In this document: piece after piece, positions 8,910 through 16,834 of the stretch | Layout of the letters: each line of letters starts with the position of its first letter | Numbering within the stretch: position 1 is the stretch's first letter | Source of the DNA: Saccharopolyspora erythraea NRRL 2338 | GTDB lineage: Bacteria; Actinomycetota; Actinomycetes; Mycobacteriales; Pseudonocardiaceae | Reading direction: 5' to 3' | DNA: 64,000 nt | Assembly (NCBI RefSeq): GCF_000062885.1 | Contig: NC_009142.1 | Coordinates: 4,143,584 to 4,207,583 of the forward strand | Made by a program: the position numbers and the translations under genes | The notes under the pieces: model-generated | Told to the model about the DNA's origin: nothing | Seen by the model: the letters and a program-made list of their open reading frames with translations, nothing else | Database searches by the model: none

Positions 8910-9479
8910 TCAGGAACGGTTGCGGGTTCGGGCGCGATGCAGGTCCTCGGGTGTGTCCACGTCCGACGCCTCGGCGCCGACCACGGGCACGTGCACCGGT
9001 CCCAACTCCTTGAACACCGCTCGCGCGGAAAGGTTGCGCACCTGCGCGGGCATCGCCGAGCGCAGTGCCGGCACCCGCCACACCCCCAGCAGCCACTGCG
9101 GCATGCCGTCGGCGTCGGTGAGCACCGCACCGTTCGCCGAGCCGATGGCGCCGAGCAGCCGCATGACGGTCGCCGAGGTCAGGTGCGGCTGGTCGCCCGC
9201 GAGCACGGCGACCAGCTCGACGCCCTCGGGCAGCACGTGCAAGCCCGCGCTCAGACCAGCCAGCGGTCCTCCGCCGGGCGGGTCCTCGCGCGCCCAGACC
9301 ACCTCGGCCGCGGTGTCGCGGCGCGGCCCGACCACCACGACCGGGTCGGCCCCCGCGACCGCGTCGAGCGTGCGGTCCAGCATCGAACGGCCGCCGACGG
9401 CGAGGCCGAGCTTGTCCACTCCGCCGAGCCGCCGCGCGCTCCCACCGGCCAGCACCACCGCGGCGAACGCCAACGTCAT
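8910..9479 (-). CDS. MobA-like NTP transferase (molybdenum cofactor guanylyltransferase family)
   Basis: A 189-residue protein with the N-terminal nucleotide-binding motif VLAGGSARRLGGVDKLGL (consensus LAGGxSxRMGxxK), VVVVGP, a GGGPLAGL element near residue 70 and LAGDQPHL near 95, all typical of the MobA/NTP_transf_3 family. MobA attaches GMP to molybdopterin for enzymes of the DMSO-reductase class. The assimilatory nitrate reductase encoded 4 kb away is such an enzyme, which gives a plausible client. The family also includes cytidylyltransferases (MocA) and others, so specificity is inferred. The ATG at 9479 starts exactly at the motif. Confidence 0.75.
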   Translation of the reverse strand: MTLAFAAVVLAGGSARRLGGVDKLGLAVGGRSMLDRTLDAVAGADPVVVVGPRRDTAAEVVWAREDPPGGGPLAGLSAGLHVLPEGVELVAVLAGDQPHLTSATVMRLLGAIGSANGAVLTDADGMPQWLLGVWRVPALRSAMPAQVRNLSARAVFKELGPVHVPVVGAEASDVDTPEDLHRARTRNRS

Positions 9480-9564
9480 ACCGCTGATGCTCGCAGCACC
9501 GCCGAAACAGCGCCCACCCCGGTCACAACCGCCCGGTCACGACCGCCCGGTCACAACAACGCGG

Positions 9565-10821
9565 TCAGAACATCCGGACCGCGAACGGGGCGATGCCGCC
9601 GTAGCGGACGTCGGTGACGCGCACCCGGGCCCCCGAGTACGGCGCCTCGACCATCTTTCCGCCGCCGAGGTAGAGCGCGACGTGGTGCGTGCTGGCACCG
9701 TCCCGCCAGAAGATCATGTCGCCGCGGCGCATCCTGTCCAGCGGGATCTTGCGCCCGGACTCGTACTGGTAGCCGCTGTAGTGGTCGAGCTGGACGCCGA
9801 CCGCGGCGAACGCGTAGAGCATGAGCCCCGAGCAGTCGAAGCCGACCTTGGCGAAGTCGCCGTTGGCGTCGGCCACACCGCCGTCGCGGATGCCCTTGGT
9901 CGGGCCCGAGGCGTTCCCTCCGCCCCACGCGTAGATCACGCCGAGTTGGGAAAGCGCCCGGCGGATCACCGCCTCCACCTTCGGGTCCGCCGCCTCGCCG
10001 TCGGCACCGCCGTAGCCCTCCCCGATCGCCATCCCGAGCGACGCGGGCCACCGGGCGTCCGCCCCGGGCCGCCCGGCGAGCCCGGACACCTGCGCCCGGG
10101 CGTCGGCGAGCTGCGCCTCGACAGCGGTCCGGCCGGCCGCCAGCCGCTCGGCCAGGCGCAGGTGCCCGGCCTGGGCCTGGATGGCGGTCCGCTCGGCGGC
10201 CTCGGCGGCGCGGCGCGCGCGCTCGGCGGCCGCCCGCTTGCGCTCGGCGTCGGCCGCCGCCCCGCGGGCCAGCGAGTCGCGGTTCACCTTGTCCGCCCGG
10301 ACTCGTTCGAGGCGTTCCAGCACGCCCAGCTCGGACCGGCTGATCACGTCGAGGAACTCCGCGCGCGCCAGCAGCTCCTCCGGACTGCCGGTGCCGGCGA
10401 AGGCGGTCACCGAGCCGAGCGCGCTGCCCTGCCGGTAGCTGCTCGCCGCGAACTCGTCGATCCTGCGGCGCTGGCGCTCGATCCGCTCCGCGGCGGCGTC
10501 GGCCTCGGCCCGGGCCGCGGCTGCCGCTCGCCGGGCATCGCGCGCGGCGCGTTCGGCGCGGGACAGGTCCACCCGCGCCTTGTTCGCGTCCTCCATCTTG
10601 ACCTCGACCTCGGCCGCCAGAGCCACCAGCTCGGCGTCGGCCGCCGCGAGCGTGCTGGTCAGCTCCCCCACCCGGCCCGCTTCCGACGTCGCCGCGGCCG
10701 GGTCGGGCGGAGGTTGTTCCGGAGCGGCCGCGGCGGGGACGTGAACGGCCAGCGCGAAGGCGGTCACCGCGGTGAGGATTCCGGCGCCGGCTCTGCTCGT
10801 CGCGCGGGACAGCTCCACCAC
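9565..10821 (-). CDS. Secreted NlpC/P60 peptidoglycan hydrolase, RipA-like
   Basis: About 418 residues. A signal peptide (hydrophobic residues about 12-33, ending near AAAAP) is followed by a long Ala/Arg/Glu-rich coiled coil (about 45-265) and a C-terminal NlpC/P60 domain (about 290-418). The catalytic cysteine is in FDCSGLM, the histidine in STHHVALYLG, and the third polar residue follows near KMVEAP. Such enzymes cut D-glutamyl-diaminopimelate bonds in the cell wall during division; the coiled coil regulates access. AGGAGGAGG lies immediately upstream, and the GTG at 10821 gives five-base spacing; in-frame GTGs at 10827 and 10818 are alternatives. It lies upstream of MoxR on the same strand, as in the mycobacterial ripA-ripB-moxR1 locus, although a MobA-like gene intervenes. 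Confidence 0.9.
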   Translation of the reverse strand: MVELSRATSRAGAGILTAVTAFALAVHVPAAAAPEQPPPDPAAATSEAGRVGELTSTLAAADAELVALAAEVEVKMEDANKARVDLSRAERAARDARRAAAAARAEADAAAERIERQRRRIDEFAASSYRQGSALGSVTAFAGTGSPEELLARAEFLDVISRSELGVLERLERVRADKVNRDSLARGAAADAERKRAAAERARRAAEAAERTAIQAQAGHLRLAERLAAGRTAVEAQLADARAQVSGLAGRPGADARWPASLGMAIGEGYGGADGEAADPKVEAVIRRALSQLGVIYAWGGGNASGPTKGIRDGGVADANGDFAKVGFDCSGLMLYAFAAVGVQLDHYSGYQYESGRKIPLDRMRRGDMIFWRDGASTHHVALYLGGGKMVEAPYSGARVRVTDVRYGGIAPFAVRMF

Positions 10822-10993
10822 GGCCACCTCCTCCTACTGCCCTCGACGCGCCTGTTCGCACGAGGCGGCGAGCTGAATGGAGTCTCACCGCTCGGGGTGC
10901 AAACTGCCACTTTTGCAACGCGAGGGCTCACACGTCCCACGTACAACACACCGGCGCGTCAGCCGGCGGTGGAAGGCGACCGGTGGTGGCCGG

Positions 10994-11824
10994 TCAGGTC
11001 CATGTGCTGGGGTCGCCCCAGGTCCGGAGGGGTCGCTGCGAGTCGTCCGAGGCGACGGCGGCCAGTTCCGGCAACACCTCGATCAGGGGACCCCGCAGGA
11101 CGGCCGCGGCCAGGTCGTCGTAGGGCGTCGGTTCGGCGTTGCAGATGACCAGATCGGCGCCCGCCTTGGCGGCCAGCTCGGCGAACCCGGCGGCCGGGTA
11201 CACCGTCAGCGAGGTGCCCGCGGCCAGGAACAGGTCGCAGTCCAGCGCCGCGCGGCGCCCCTCGCGGACGACCTCGGGGTCCAGCGCCTGCCCGAACGAC
11301 ACCGTGGTCGACTTGAGGATGCCCCCGCAGGCCCGGCACGGCGGGTCCTCGTCGCCCTCGGCCACCCGCTCCAGGGCCGCCTTCATCGACCCGGTCGAAC
11401 CGCAGTCCATGCACACCGTGCCGAACATCGAGCCGTGCAGCTCCAGCACCTTCTCCCCCGGCAGACCGGCGCGCTGGTGCAGCTCGTCGATGTTCTGGGT
11501 GAGCAGGACGCCGAGCCTGCCGGAGCCCGCGAGGTCGGCGAAGGCCCGGTGCGCGGCGTTGGGCTCGGCGCTCCACGCCGGGTGCCGCGCCCGGTTCTGC
11601 CACGCCTGCCTGCGGACCTCGGGGTCGCCCAGGTAGCTCTCGATGTCGCTGAGCCGCTGCGCCTGCGGATTCCTGGTCCACACCCCGTTGGGTCCCCGGA
11701 AGTCGGGGATGCCCGAGGCCGTCGAGACCCCGGCCCCGGTGAGGGCGGTGATCCGCCGGGCCGCGCCGAACAACTCCCGCGCCCGCCGCCACTCAGCGGC
11801 GGCGTCGCCACCTCGTCCTGTCAC
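10994..11824 (-). CDS. Sir2-family NAD-dependent protein deacylase
   Basis: A 276-residue sirtuin. Visible motifs are GAGVSTASGIPDFRG (NAD binding), TQNIDELH, the catalytic histidine in LELHGSM, a zinc site from CMDC and CRAC, and the C-terminal AGTSL plus ICNAEPTP. It removes acyl groups from protein lysines using NAD. GTG at 11824 is used; another in-frame GTG lies six codons upstream and neither has ideal spacing. The gene is divergent from the nitrate transporter gene, sharing a 177-bp promoter region. Confidence 0.93.
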   Translation of the reverse strand: MTGRGGDAAAEWRRARELFGAARRITALTGAGVSTASGIPDFRGPNGVWTRNPQAQRLSDIESYLGDPEVRRQAWQNRARHPAWSAEPNAAHRAFADLAGSGRLGVLLTQNIDELHQRAGLPGEKVLELHGSMFGTVCMDCGSTGSMKAALERVAEGDEDPPCRACGGILKSTTVSFGQALDPEVVREGRRAALDCDLFLAAGTSLTVYPAAGFAELAAKAGADLVICNAEPTPYDDLAAAVLRGPLIEVLPELAAVASDDSQRPLRTWGDPSTWT

Positions 11825-11905
11825 CCCTCCACCGTCCCACACCCCCGGCCGGGCGATGCGGGCGTGACCTGCGTCGCACGCCTCACACAGGCGGCTGCCG
11901 ATCTT

Positions 11906-11954
11906 GTGAAGGCCGCTTTGCATCTCGGTAACGCGAACCGCCGGTCCTGGAAAC
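11906..11954 (+). promoter_or_regulatory. Candidate GlnR-type binding region upstream of narK
   Basis: GTAAC at 11928-11932 and GAAAC at 11950-11954 are spaced exactly 22 bases apart, and a weaker GTGAA sits another 22 bases upstream at 11906. Actinobacterial GlnR boxes are built from GTnAC and GAAAC half-sites at 11-base steps. The intermediate 11-base positions are degenerate. Location, 48 bases before the start of the nitrate operon, fits nitrogen control. Inference from a short match. Confidence 0.35.
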
Positions 11955-12001
11955 ACCCCGTTCCTAAGGTCGGCCCAGCACGACGCGAGGAGGTACGCCA
12001 G

Positions 12002-13393
12002 GTGAGCACGACACGTTCCCCCGGAGCCGGTTCCAGACGCTGGATCGAGGGCTGGGACCCCGAGAACGAGGCGTTCTGGGAGCGCGAGGGCAAGTACGTG
12101 GCCCGCCGCAACCTGTGGCTGTCCATCCTGTCCGAGCACATCGGATTCTCCGTCTGGAGCATCTGGTCGGTCATGGTGCTGTTCATGTCGCCGGCCATCG
12201 GCCTGGGCTTCTCGCCGAGTGAGAAGTTCCTGCTGGTGACCACGCCTGCGGCGGTCGGCGCGCTGCTGCGGATCCCATACAGCCAGGGCATCACCCGCTT
12301 CGGCGGTCGGAACTGGACGATCTTCTCCACCTCGATCCTGCTGGTACCGACGGGACTGACGTTCTGGTTCGTCCAGCAGCCCGGGACGCCGCTGTGGGTG
12401 TTCCTGGTGATCGGCGCCCTGACCGGTGTCGGAGGCGGGAACTTCGCTTCCTCGATGACCAACATCACGACCTTCTTCCCGCAGCGTCACCAGGGCTGGG
12501 CGCTGGGGCTCAACGCGGGCGGCGGCAACATCGGGGTCGCGGTGATCCAGGTGGTCGGACTGCTCGTGATCGCGACGGTCGGCAGCACCAGCCCCGCCTA
12601 TGTCGCCGGCCTGTACCTGCCGCTGATCGTGGTCGCGGCCCTGCTCGCCGCACTGCGCATGGACAACGTCGACGCCGTCCGCCGGGAGCCGGGGATGCTG
12701 CGCGCCGCCGCGGGCAACAAGCACACCTGGTGGATCTCGTTCCTCTACATCGGCACGTTCGGCTCGTTCATCGGTTACGGCTTCGCGTTCGGCCTGGTGC
12801 TGCAGAACCAGTTCGACTTCACCCCGCTGCAGGCGGCGACCTACACCTTCATCGGCCCGCTGCTGGGCTCGCTGTCGCGGCCCGTGGGCGGCTGGATGTC
12901 GGACCGCTGGGGCGGCGAGCGCGTGACGCTGTGGAACTTCATCGGCATGGCCGCAGGCACCGGGATGCTGCTGGTGGCCTCGGCGGTCGACTCGTTCCCG
13001 CTGTACCTGGGCTCGTTCGTGGTGCTGTTCGTGCTGACCGGCATCGGCAACGGCTCGGTGTACAAGATGATTCCGGCGGTGTTCGCCCGGCAGGCCGAGC
13101 AGACCATCACCGAGGGCGGCGACGCGGTCGAGGCCTTCGCCTGGGTCCGCAGGTTCTCCGGGACCGTGATGGGCATCGCCGGCGCGGTCGGCGCGCTCGG
13201 CGGGGTGTTCATCAACCTCACCTTCCGCGCCTCCTTCGGCGGTGCGGCAGCGAGCGGGGACGCCGCGCTGCTCACCTTCCTCGCCTTCTACGCGGCGTGC
13301 GTGGTCGTCACCTGGGCGGTGTACCTGCGGGGTGCGGCCGCCAGGGAGGCGTCGGCGACCCGGGTTTCGGCGAAGGTCGGCGCCGATGCCTGA
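12002..13393 (+). CDS. narK: MFS nitrate/nitrite transporter, NarK/NasA type
   Basis: A 463-residue protein with twelve predicted membrane spans. The nitrate-signature glycine-rich segments are visible as ALTGVGGGNFASSMTNI in helix 5 and AGGGNIGVAV shortly after, with the cytoplasmic motif FPQRHQGWALGLNAG between. The GTG start at 12002 follows GAGGAGGTACGCC. It heads the nitrate-assimilation operon; its stop overlaps the start of the nitrate reductase gene by eight bases. Nitrate import for assimilation is therefore the expected role; nitrite export cannot be excluded. Confidence 0.93.
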   Translation: MSTTRSPGAGSRRWIEGWDPENEAFWEREGKYVARRNLWLSILSEHIGFSVWSIWSVMVLFMSPAIGLGFSPSEKFLLVTTPAAVGALLRIPYSQGITRFGGRNWTIFSTSILLVPTGLTFWFVQQPGTPLWVFLVIGALTGVGGGNFASSMTNITTFFPQRHQGWALGLNAGGGNIGVAVIQVVGLLVIATVGSTSPAYVAGLYLPLIVVAALLAALRMDNVDAVRREPGMLRAAAGNKHTWWISFLYIGTFGSFIGYGFAFGLVLQNQFDFTPLQAATYTFIGPLLGSLSRPVGGWMSDRWGGERVTLWNFIGMAAGTGMLLVASAVDSFPLYLGSFVVLFVLTGIGNGSVYKMIPAVFARQAEQTITEGGDAVEAFAWVRRFSGTVMGIAGAVGALGGVFINLTFRASFGGAAASGDAALLTFLAFYAACVVVTWAVYLRGAAAREASATRVSAKVGADA

Positions 13394-15455
13394 TCTGCGC
13401 ACCGTGGCAACGCACTGCCCTTACTGCGCCCTGCAATGCGGCACCCGGCTCTCCCGCGAACGCGCGGGTGTGACCGTGCGACCGTCGGACTTCTCGGTCA
13501 ACAACGGCGGGCTGTGCCAGAAGGGTTGGACCGCCCCGGCGCTGCTGGACACGCCCGACCGGCTGCGCAACCCGATGGTGCGCGGCGCCGACGGCAGGCT
13601 CACCGCGGTCGACTGGGACACCGCGCTCGACGTGGTCGCCGGCGGTCTGCGGCGGATCCGCGACGAGCACGGGCCGGACGCGGTCGGCGTCTTCGGCGGT
13701 GGCGGGCTGACCAACGAGAAGGCCTACCTGCTGGGCAAGTTCGCCCGCCTCGCGCTGGGCACCAGCCAGATCGACTACAACGGCCGGTTCTGCATGTCGT
13801 CGGCCGCCGCGGCGGGCACGGCCGCCTTCGGCCTCGACCGCGGACTGCCGTTCCCGGTCACCGACCTGGCATCGGCCGACGTGGTGCTGCTGGCGGGAGC
13901 GAACCCGGCCGAGACCATGCCGCCGCTGATGCAGCACCTGCGGCACGCGGAGCTGGTCGTCATCGACCCCCGCACCACCGCGACCGCCGAACAGGCGGCG
14001 CTGCACCTGCAGCCCGCACCCGGCACCGACCTGGCCCTGGTGCTCGGTCTGCTGCACATCGCGGTCGTCGACGGCTGGACCGACACCGACTACGTCCGCG
14101 CCCGCACGACCGGCTTCGACGCCGCCTGGCAGCGGGCCCTGGCCTGGTGGCCGGAGCGGGTCGAGCGGGTCACCGGTGTCGCGGTCAGCGCGCAGCGCAC
14201 CGCGGTCCGGATGCTCGCGGAGGCCGAGCGCGCCTACGTGCTGACCGGCCGCGGCGCCGAGCAGCACAGCAAGGGCGTCGACACCGTCTCCGGTTTCGTC
14301 AACCTCGCGCTGGCGCTGGGCCTGCCCGGGACGGAGGGCAGCGGCTACGGCTGCCTGACCGGGCAGGGCAACGGGCAGGGCGGCCGGGAGCACGGCCAGA
14401 AGGCCGACCAGCTCCCCGGCTACCGGATGATCACCGACCCGGCGGCGCGCGAGCACGTCGCCGGCGTCTGGGGCGTGCCGCCGGAGTCGCTGCCCGGACC
14501 GGGCCGCAGCGCGTACGAGCTGCTCGACGCCCTCGGCACCGCAGGCGGTCCGCGTGCGCTGCTGGTGTTCGGGTCCAACCCCGCGGTCTCGGCGCCCAAC
14601 GCGGGCCACATCACCGAGCGGCTGTCCTCTTTGGACCTGCTGGTGGTGGCCGACTTCGTGCCGTCGGAGACCGCGCGGATGGCCGACGTGGTGCTGCCGG
14701 TGACCCAGTGGGCCGAGGAGGACGGCACCATGACCAACCTGGAGGGTCGCGTCCTGCGCCGCCGCAGGCTGCAGGTCCCACCGAGGCACGCGCGCAGCGA
14801 CCTGGAGGTGCTGCACGGCCTGGCCACCCGCCTCGGCGAACCCGGCCACCGCTACCCCACCGCGCCCCGCGAGGTCTTCGACGAGCTGCGCCGCGCCTCG
14901 CGCGGTGGGCGCGCCGACTACTCCGGCATCACCTACGAGCGCCTCGACAACGGCGAGGCCCTGCACTGGCCGTGCCCCGGCCCCGAGCACCCGGGTACCC
15001 CGCGGCTGTTCCTCGACGGCTTCGCCCACCCCGACGGCCGGGCGCGGTTCGCCGCGGTCGACCACCGCGACCCCGCCGAGACGCCCAGCGAGGACTTCCC
15101 GCTGCGCGCCACGACCGGACGCGTCCTGGCCCAGTACCAGTCCGGCGCCCAGACGCGGCGGGTCCCCGACCTCAACGCCGCGGCACCGGAGTCGTTCGTG
15201 GAGATCCACCCCGACACCGCCGACCGGGCCGGGCTCAGCGACGGCGGTCTCGCCCGCGTCAGCTCGGCGCGCGGGCACACCGTGGCGCGCGTCCGCCTGG
15301 TCGGGACCATGCGCACCGACACGGTGTTCCTGCCGTTCCACTTCCCCGACCAGGCGCGGGCCAACCTCATCACCGGCGACGCGCTCGACCCGCGCAGCCG
15401 GATGCCCGAGTTCAAGGTCAGCGCCGTGCGCATCCAGCCGGAGGTGACCCGATGA
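13386..15455 (+). CDS. nasC: Assimilatory nitrate reductase catalytic subunit, NasC/NarB type
   Basis: A 689-residue molybdenum oxidoreductase of the DMSO-reductase family. An N-terminal [4Fe-4S] site is formed by Cys11, Cys14, Cys18 and Cys44 (CPYCALQC, then GGLCQKGW). The probable molybdenum ligand is Cys136 in GRFCMSS. Further family motifs are GANPAETMPP, TGRGAEQHSKG, GQGNGQGGREHG and VLPVTQWAEEDGTMTNLEGRV; the C-terminal molydopterin-binding domain starts near residue 590. It reduces nitrate to nitrite in the cytoplasm. It lacks the C-terminal [2Fe-2S] extension seen in some NasA proteins, so electrons probably come from the protein encoded next. Its stop overlaps that start as ATGA. Confidence 0.93.
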   Translation: MPDLRTVATHCPYCALQCGTRLSRERAGVTVRPSDFSVNNGGLCQKGWTAPALLDTPDRLRNPMVRGADGRLTAVDWDTALDVVAGGLRRIRDEHGPDAVGVFGGGGLTNEKAYLLGKFARLALGTSQIDYNGRFCMSSAAAAGTAAFGLDRGLPFPVTDLASADVVLLAGANPAETMPPLMQHLRHAELVVIDPRTTATAEQAALHLQPAPGTDLALVLGLLHIAVVDGWTDTDYVRARTTGFDAAWQRALAWWPERVERVTGVAVSAQRTAVRMLAEAERAYVLTGRGAEQHSKGVDTVSGFVNLALALGLPGTEGSGYGCLTGQGNGQGGREHGQKADQLPGYRMITDPAAREHVAGVWGVPPESLPGPGRSAYELLDALGTAGGPRALLVFGSNPAVSAPNAGHITERLSSLDLLVVADFVPSETARMADVVLPVTQWAEEDGTMTNLEGRVLRRRRLQVPPRHARSDLEVLHGLATRLGEPGHRYPTAPREVFDELRRASRGGRADYSGITYERLDNGEALHWPCPGPEHPGTPRLFLDGFAHPDGRARFAAVDHRDPAETPSEDFPLRATTGRVLAQYQSGAQTRRVPDLNAAAPESFVEIHPDTADRAGLSDGGLARVSSARGHTVARVRLVGTMRTDTVFLPFHFPDQARANLITGDALDPRSRMPEFKVSAVRIQPEVTR

Positions 15456-16834
15456 GCCGCATCGTCGTCGTCGGCAACGGCCCCGCCGCGCACCGCTTCA
15501 CCGAGCGGATGCGCCACCACGGCCACAGCGGTCCGATCACCGTGCTCGGTGCCGAGAGCCACGCCGCCTACAACCGCGTGCTGCTCGGCTCGGTTCTCGA
15601 CGGCTCGCTCACCGCGGACGGCATCGCGCTGCCCCCGCTCGACGCCGACGTCCGGCTCGGGGTGAGCGCCACCGGAATCGACCGCGCACGCCGCGAGGTG
15701 CACACCGACACCGGAGGCGTCCACCACTACGACGAGCTGGTGCTGGCCACCGGGGCGCGCCCGCGCGTGCCCGACGTCCCCGGACTGCGCGACGGCGGAA
15801 GCGTCCGCACCCTGCGCACGCTCGCCGACTGTGCCGAGCTCCCCCGCGGCCGGGTCGCGGTGCTGGGCGGCGGGATCCTCGGCGTCGAGGCGGCGCGCGC
15901 GCTCGCCGGACGCGGCGCCGATGTCGTGCTGGTGCACCCCGGCAGGTACCCGATGGACCGGCAGCTCGACGCCACCGCGGGCAAGCTGCTCGCCGAACGG
16001 CTCGGCACGCTCGGCGTCGAGACGCGGCTCGAGCGCAAGGCGGTCGAGCGGCAACCGGGCAAGCTCGTCCTCGACGACGGCGAGGTGCTGCTGGCCGACG
16101 AGGTCGTGGTCTGCGCCGGCGTCGAACCGGAGACCGGGCTCGCACAGCACGCCGGGCTGCGGGTCGCGCACGGTGTCGTGGTCGACGACGGCATGGCCAC
16201 CAGCGACCCGAACATCCACGCCGTCGGCGACTGCGCCGAACACGGCGGGACGGTGTCCGGGCTCATCGCCTCCGCATGGGAGCAGGCCGAGGCGCTGGCC
16301 CAGCGGCTGACCGGGGCGCGCGGCCGGTACCGCGGCACCAAGACCGTGACGCGGCTGAAGGCCCGCGGCATCGACCTGGTCTCGATCGGTTCCCGCGAAG
16401 CGCTGGCCAGCCTCGACGCCGAAGTCGTCACGCTGTCCGACCCGGCGCGCGGCCGCTACGCGCGGATCGCGCTGGCCGACGAACGCGTCGCGGGCGCGGT
16501 CCTGTTCGGCTTCCCGCAGGCCATCGCCTCGGTGACCCAGCTGCACGACGGCGACCTGCCGGTCCCCTCGGACCGGCTGGGCCTGCTGCTCGGCACGGCC
16601 GCGGCCACCCGCGCCACCCCGGTCGAGCTGCCCGACGACGCCGTGGTCTGCCGCTGCAACAACGTCACGAAGAAGGCGCTGACCACCGCGTGGCACGGGG
16701 GAGCGCGCAGCGTCGCCGACATCGCCCAGGCCACTCGCGCGACCACCGGCTGCGGTGGCTGCGCCGACGACGTCCGCCGCATCTGCGGCTCACTACGCAC
16801 CCGCACCGAAGAGCAACAGGAGGGCGCCGCATGA
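15452..16834 (+). CDS. FAD-dependent electron-transfer protein with BFD-like [2Fe-2S] domain (NasB-like)
   Basis: A 460-residue protein. Residues 1-300 form a pyridine nucleotide-disulfide oxidoreductase fold with two dinucleotide motifs (VVVGNGPAAHRF and VAVLGGGILGVEAARAL) and the FAD element IHAVGDCAEHGG. Residues about 395-445 form a bacterioferritin-associated-ferredoxin-like [2Fe-2S] domain with CRCNN and TTGCGGC. This is the architecture of the N-terminal half of NirB without the siroheme domain, as in Bacillus NasB. I infer that it passes NAD(P)H electrons to the nitrate reductase. ATGA overlaps join it to genes on both sides; GGAGGTGA precedes the start. Confidence 0.88.
   Translation: MSRIVVVGNGPAAHRFTERMRHHGHSGPITVLGAESHAAYNRVLLGSVLDGSLTADGIALPPLDADVRLGVSATGIDRARREVHTDTGGVHHYDELVLATGARPRVPDVPGLRDGGSVRTLRTLADCAELPRGRVAVLGGGILGVEAARALAGRGADVVLVHPGRYPMDRQLDATAGKLLAERLGTLGVETRLERKAVERQPGKLVLDDGEVLLADEVVVCAGVEPETGLAQHAGLRVAHGVVVDDGMATSDPNIHAVGDCAEHGGTVSGLIASAWEQAEALAQRLTGARGRYRGTKTVTRLKARGIDLVSIGSREALASLDAEVVTLSDPARGRYARIALADERVAGAVLFGFPQAIASVTQLHDGDLPVPSDRLGLLLGTAAATRATPVELPDDAVVCRCNNVTKKALTTAWHGGARSVADIAQATRATTGCGGCADDVRRICGSLRTRTEEQQEGAA

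Noticed and set aside
11825-13402. Upstream extension of the Sir2 reading frame across the transporter gene
   Set aside because: The frame stays open by composition only; the extension is antisense to narK and the sirtuin fold begins at 11824.
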